From Muribaculaceae bacterium (GTDB lineage Bacteria; Pseudomonadota; Alphaproteobacteria; Rs-D84): 6,680 nucleotides of DNA. The translations under genes and the position numbers were made by a program. Positions 1 to 6,300 of this stretch are shown in pieces. The stretch's first letter is position 1. Each line of letters starts with the position of its first letter. Below the pieces are notes generated by a model, which saw only the letters and a program-made list of their open reading frames with translations, was not told the DNA's origin and searched no databases. The DNA is taken from positions 1 through 6,680 of the forward strand of contig JAMPEH010000131.1 in assembly GCA_023665245.1 (NCBI GenBank), written 5' to 3'.

Positions 1-2
1 GC

Positions 3-332
3 TCGTCCACGGTGAACGCCAAGGGCCAGCAGGTGCGTATCTTCTACGCCAAGGCGGATACCCAGCTGGAGGACCTGACCTTCACCATCAAGAACGACAC
101 CGTCGCCCCCGTGGACGGCATGGCTATGAACTACAATACCGCCACCGACGCCGATGACGCGGGCAACGATGCCTACAAGCTCACCGCCAAGTATGACCTG
201 ACCCAGGGCATCTACTACGTGGCCCTCACCAACGTGGATGAGACCCAGGGCTGGCAGCTGGACGCCAAGACCATCCTGCCCACCCTCAGCAGCCAGACGC
301 CCACCCATATCTATCCCGTGGTCTACTCTGAC
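3..332 (+). other. Partial N-terminal beta-rich region (residues 1-110)
   Basis: This is the end of a domain that begins before the window. Alternating hydrophobic strands are visible, such as VRIFYAKA, LTFTIKND and GIYYVALTNV, separated by Asp/Asn/Gly turns (DADDAGND). It closes with a strand of the form IYPVVYS just before the helical block. The pattern resembles the beta units further downstream, but no clear junction motif could be placed here, so its membership in that repeat family is uncertain. Confidence 0.6.
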
Positions 333-3300
333 GCCACCGATCCCGACGCCTACGCCAAGGCCCAGGCCATGGCCGCCGCCATCCGGGCCAACGCCAACGC
401 GGTCCTGGATCCCAACGCCGCCGCCGCCCGGGACGCCATGACCGCCGCCCGGGATAACCTGAAGGACGCCAGCGTGGCCTACACGGTGCTGGGCGCCGAC
501 GGTATCACGCCCGCCACCAAGAGCGTGCTGGATGTCATCGCCGACATCACCGCCGCCACCGGCGATCTGGCCGACCGTCTGGCCTGGGCTGCCCGGGTCA
601 CCGAGGCCTTCCGCAATGACGGCGTGGCCGTCACCTACGCTGACGAGACCGAGGCGCTGGCCGCCCTCAACACCCTGAAGAGTCAGGCCGAGAACTCCCA
701 GAAGGCCGCCACCACCGCCCTGAATCAGGCTGTGGCGCTGGGTCTGATGACCGCCGGGGAGATATCCACCGCCACCCTGGCCGACACCGCCGCCGCGCTG
801 AACACCGGCGTTTCCAGAGTGGACACCATGGAGAACGACTACGCCAACGTGATGGCGGGCATCAAGGCCGAGCTGGATGCCGCCCTGGCTACCCTGGACG
901 CTCTGGGCGATACCACCGCTGTGGACGCCGCGTACTTCGCCATCCAGGCCTGGATGCTCACCCAGGAGCCCGCCATCCCCGCCCTTACCGGCGCCGAGGT
1001 GGACACCGCCCTCCAGAATCAGGCCGCCCGCGCTGTGGACGCCTACTATGGCCGTCCCGTGGGCACCACCTCCTTCGCCAACCTGAAAGACGCTCTGGAC
1101 GCGGTCAGCGCCGTGTCCGACATCGGCGATCCCGCCGAGGCTGACGCCCTGGCCGCCATCGCCAAGGCCGCCGGTCAGGCTAAGCTGGTCTTTGCCGGAA
1201 ACGACCTCACCGCCGCCACGCTGGCCGCGGACGGGCTGGCCTCCACCGACAAGACCGCCCAGCGCCGCCAGCTCCTGGCCGACGCCCTGACCGCAGGCAG
1301 CATGGCCGCCGACGCCGCCTACCACAACGTGCGCGGGTACGACTCCGAGCTCCACTTCGACGGCGAGCATGACGACCACGTCCTGCCCCTCATCGACGCC
1401 GATACGTCCACCAATACCAACTTCTACATCGTTATCGCCCCCAACGACGTCAACTATCCCAGCGTGGTGGTGACGCTGCGGGTGATGAAGCTGGAGCCCA
1501 AGATCGTGGCCGCCGACGCCTATAACGGCCCCGTCCTGCGGCCCTTCCAGGTGGCCAGCGGCGAGACCGATGAGTTCGGCGAGCCCATCTACGACCTCTA
1601 TAACTTCCTGGAGTACGCCGACGACAGCACCTTCTATCCCGACTACCCCTACGACTACAAGACCAATCCGTACTACGCCAAGTACCCCGCAGACTATGCC
1701 GACGCCACCCTGGCCGGGCAGTACATCTATCCCGATGTGATGACCCTCACCCAGGACGCCAGCGGCACGGTCCAGACCGATATGCCCATTTTCGTGGTCA
1801 AGGTCCGCTATCCTGACAACGTTCCCGCTGGCCAGGGCACCCGCGCCACCTTGAAGCTCACCACGGAGAATCCCATGACCTTGGTGAGTAAGTACACCAA
1901 GAACGCCGACGGCACCGTCAGCTACTCCACCGCCCAGAAGGCCGACGATAAGGACCTGAGCGTCACCTTCAATGTGGACCTGCGGCCCGAGGCCGACAAG
2001 TACACCGCCTTCCGCTTCAAGGCCAGCCTCAGCGTGGATGGCTCGGGCAACGTGGAGCGCGAGTATCTGGTCATCGTCCAGTACGCCGAGCGGGGCAGTG
2101 AGCTGGTGCGTCTGCTGGACTTCGGCAGCGAGAACTACTCCGGCGACAAGTACGGCACCGAGCCCGGCGGCAAGCTGGGTGACAATCTGACCCGCTACAC
2201 CATCCACAAGAGCGAGACCGAGGCCGACTCCTACGAGGTCCAGGTGCCCAGGAGCTTCGCCGGCCCGCTGTTCCTGGAGGCCGCCGCCGGCTACTACAAC
2301 AGCCTGGGTGAGGAGGTCTACTTCCTGGGTAGCAAGGTCACCGTCATGGTGCCCGACGCCACCGGCAAACGGACCTATCCGTTCCGTGAGAACGCCTCCG
2401 ATCCCCGTATCTATCTGGCCCGCCGTCAGGTCCAGCTCTATCCCGACCTCATCGAGCAGGATGGCGGACAGGTGGTGGAGATCATCGTCACCGATGACGC
2501 CGGCAGCGAGGCCAAGACCTACTACCTGCACATCACCTACCAGTCCGCGGAGACCACCATCGCCGTTCGGACCAAGAACGTGGGCGATAACGCCAGCACC
2601 TTGCCCGCCCAGACCTTTATCGACGCCGCGGGCAAGGACCAGGAGTTCTACAACACCCTCATCGACCGGGACGCCACCATCATGCCCTTCCGTATCACCG
2701 CTGACCGTACCTACGCCAGCGTCTGGATGCCCATGGTGGAAAAGACCGTGGATGGCGAGACGGTGAAGGTGCCCTACTACTTCCTGGCCGACACCACCGA
2801 CATCAACACCGCAATGAACGACCACAAGCCTACCACCAAGGACTGGGAGGACAACAAGCTGCCCAGCGGCAATCCCATCAACGACCTGCTGGATAAGCTG
2901 GACCTTACCGACGAGCAGCTGGCCAAGGACCTCCAGACCGGTATCTACGTGCCCTTCTACGTCATGGCCGAGGATGGCACGACGGTCACGCTGCGCCTGC
3001 TGAAGTTCCGCTGGAACTTCGCCGATCTGCTGGCTGAGGCCCTGGTGGCCGACTATGACTGGAACTACGTGGGCGCCGACGGTAAGAGCGGCACGGATGA
3101 GTTCCGCAATGTCTACGCCACGCGCCTCACCAAGGAGACCGACAAGGATCAGGTGTTCAGCCTCACCATCCCCAGCGACCTCAAGACCCTGACGCTGACG
3201 TTGCTGCCCGAGATGCCCGTGGCCCAGTATATCTTCTTCGACGAAGCCCAGAGCCTGGTCGACCGGCCCACCACCATGGACTACGGCACCCGCAACGACT

Positions 3301-6300
3301 ACCCGCTGGATCTGGACGTCACGCTGGCTGATGGCGTCACGCCCAACCCGAACTACAACACCCGCCACAAGCGTCTGGACATCGACCTTCAGGACGCCAC
3401 CGGCGCGGATAAGGACGAGCTGCTCATCTATATGTACGTGCCCAGCGGTACGTATGACGAGTTCGGCAAGGAGACCTTGCTGCAGATCCCCGTGACGCTG
3501 AAGCTGGAGCGGGTGTCCACCGACCGCACCCTCAAGAGCCTCGTCACCAACAAGGACAAGAGCTACGTCCACGAGGCGGTGGCCGATCAGCCCGCCGACG
3601 GCCAGTACCTGACCTACATCCCGCTCAGCACCGAGTACGACAAGACCTGGTTCACCGCCACCATGAACGATGAGAAGGCGCAGATCAAGGTCCTGGAGAA
3701 CGACGGGCAGGACGCTGACCGCAGCTACATCTCCGGCGTCAAGGGCGTGTATGACTTCGGCCGCGGCTTCTCCACCTCCACTGAGGACTACGTGGTCGTG
3801 GACACGGAGACGGGCACCAAGGGATTCAAGATGGACCTGTCCGTCCTGTCCGCTTACGGTCAGCTCCGCATTGGCCAGATGATCGCCGACTACAATGCCA
3901 AGAAGCCCGCCGACCGGCCCGACGACGCCACCTGGGCCGCTGAGCTGGCCAAGGAGTACAACAAGCACACCTTGACCCATCAGGTGTTCATCATCCCCAC
4001 CAACATGAATCTGGATGTGGATGTGACCTACAAGCGCCTGGGCGAGAATGTGGCGCTGAACCTGGATCGGGACGCCGAGGGCGCGTACAGCGTGTACGAT
4101 TATAAGTCCAACGCCAACGCTGACCGCTTCACCGTCATGTCCATCAACAACCAGGACGTGCAGCTGCAGCTGCTGGATAGCCTGGGCAACGTGGTCTACG
4201 ACTCCACCGATCCGGCCCACTCCGCCGTGGGCGCTGACCAGATCCTCATGCAGACTGGCGCCAGCGTGCTCCAGACCGGCTTCACCTCCGCTACGCCGGA
4301 TAGCGCCGAGACGAAGTACACCATCGTCATCTCCTCCACCCAGGACGGCATCAAGACCGCCGACGGCACCACCGCTTACCTCAACCGAAAGTTCCCGCTG
4401 ACCATCCGGCCCATGAGCGAGGATACCTCGGTGAAGATCTGGGTCACCTATGAGGTGGACGGTACCACCTACCGCAACGAGGCCAAGTGGAACGACCAGA
4501 CGGAGGCCTATGAGGCGGCCATCGGACTGAATACCGTCAACATGAAGATCGAGATCGAGGCCACCAATCCCGCGGCCAAGCCCGGTCTGGACCTGCTGGG
4601 CAACCACGATGGCGGTACCGGCGCGGGTGCCAGCGCGGCCGAGCCCTACAACACCATCTTCGTCAAGAGCGGCATGCTTATCGAAACGGCCGCCGGCGGC
4701 TTCAACTATCCCACCTTGAACGGCATCACCGTGGAGCCCAATCCCGTGGTGGTGGATAGCGAGTGGGACCGCATGTGGAAGATGGTGGACGCCAACTTCA
4801 TCACCAGCGGCAACGTGTTCTCCGCCGACCTCTATCAGGTCACCGAGAACGTGGGCAATGCCGCCCAGAGCGTGACCATGCGCGTCCAGGTCAAGGCGCA
4901 GGACGAGCGGGTGCTGGCCAAGGAAGGCACCGGTGCCAACACAATCTACGGCCACAAGCTCGTCCTCACCCGCAAGAGCAACCTGGCGGAGCTGGATGTG
5001 TTCAACGAGTATAAGCGCGACCCGAGCCCGGTGTCCGGCGACCGCAACTACATCCCCGACGCCGAGTACTACCAGGCCAAGGACGAGTCCACCGAGACCG
5101 AAAACATCCTGGTGCTCTATCTGGATCCCTATACCCCGGCCTCCGGCTCCACCCCCGCCTCCGGTAACGCCAACGCCCTGGGCCGGTTCGTGGTGAGCGA
5201 GGGCGCGTCGCTGAAGATCACCACCGCCGACGGCAGACAGGTCGCCGGGTTCCCCGACGCCAACCGCGGCTTCACTCCGGGCACCAACTTCCCCGTGTCC
5301 AACCTGAACCGTGGCGTGTATACCGTCACCGTGGAGGCCCAGGACCAGAACCCGGCCAACACCCGGGTGTACACCCTCATCGTCAAGGATAAGTCCACCG
5401 AGACCCGCACCGGCTTCGTGGCCGCCGAGGGCGAGCAGGGCGAGTACTGGATCTTCCACGATCATGCCCCCGCCAACATGACCCATCCCGGCACGGGCAC
5501 CCAGGACGATCCCTACAAGGGCTTCATCCCGCTCCACGCCAGCACGTTGAAGGTCGATCCCATGGACCGCAACGCCGTCATCACCCGCATTGAGCGCTTC
5601 GCGGACGCTGGGTTCACCGCCAGCCTGGGCGTGGTGTCCACCAACGCTGACCACACCACCAGCAACGGCCTGCTCTACGATGTCTACAAGGCCATGTCCG
5701 GCGCCTATAAGTATGGCGCGGCGGTCATCAACACCCCCGCCGCCACCGGCGCCGATCCCAAGGCGGATACCCTCTACTACGCTGTCACCCTGGTCAGCCA
5801 GGCCACCGGCGTGGACGGAAAGCCGCTCAAGACCTCCACGGTCTATGTGGCCCTCAGCCGCGAGGACGTGGTGGTGGATACCGATAGCGTCAACGCCAAC
5901 GGCGACATCGGCTCCATCCGCGAGTATGACGCCGACCAGATCCACGGCATCGACCAGTTCAACCTGAACGTGGCCGACATGGAGATGATCCTCAACGTCA
6001 CCACCAAGGGTGTGGCCACCACCGGCGGCGCCGATCCCAGCGTCCGGGTGACCGGCTTCGGTGCCACTGTCGAGACCGCGGACAGCAACGTCCCGCCCTC
6101 GGCTATCGATCCCACCCATCCCGAGCGCTTCGCCACCAGCTACACCAACAAAGCCGCCGACGGCACCTCCGCTTCGGTCTACTTCCAGGTCACCGACACG
6201 GACTTCTACACCGCCGACGCCAGCGGCCGGGTCATCACCCCCAACGCCCGCCGGATGTTCAAGATCGAGATATTCCGCTCCAACCACGATACCACCCTGG

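Noticed and set aside
415..435. GCC triplet run as a possible microsatellite
   Set aside because: It encodes four Ala in the Ala-rich helical block using the dominant Ala codon. The run is too short to stand out from codon bias.
336..1322. FIVAR or phage tail-fibre/tape-measure identity for the helical block
   Set aside because: The FIVAR Tyr-Thr/Trp signature is not convincing, and there is no neighbouring phage gene. The beta units on both sides fit a cell-surface protein better.
2308..2766. 152-codon ORF in another + frame, and similar ones at 5590-5967 and 6061-6501
   Set aside because: They are rich in Pro, Arg, Ser and Thr, the expected out-of-frame reading of GCC/ACC/ATC-rich codons. 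They are nested in a frame that is open over the whole window.
4161..4174. Palindromic GCAGCTGCAGCTGC stretch
   Set aside because: It encodes the strand VQLQLL with the gene's normal Gln and Leu codons. It is too short and lacks a U-tract, so it is not a terminator or a regulatory site.
5129..5410. Antisense ORF of 93 codons, and a second at 5843-6136 on the minus strand
   Set aside because: Both lie fully opposite the continuous coding frame. GC-rich genes with C/G third positions commonly create open antisense frames. Neither product shows a recognisable motif.
5877..5950. Possible dockerin or EF-hand-like calcium loop (DTDSVNANGDIGSI)
   Set aside because: The Asp/Asn spacing does not fit D-x-N-x-D-G-x-[IV]-x3-D, there is no duplicated second loop, and it lies mid-protein between beta strands. 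Simple D/N/G turn content explains it.
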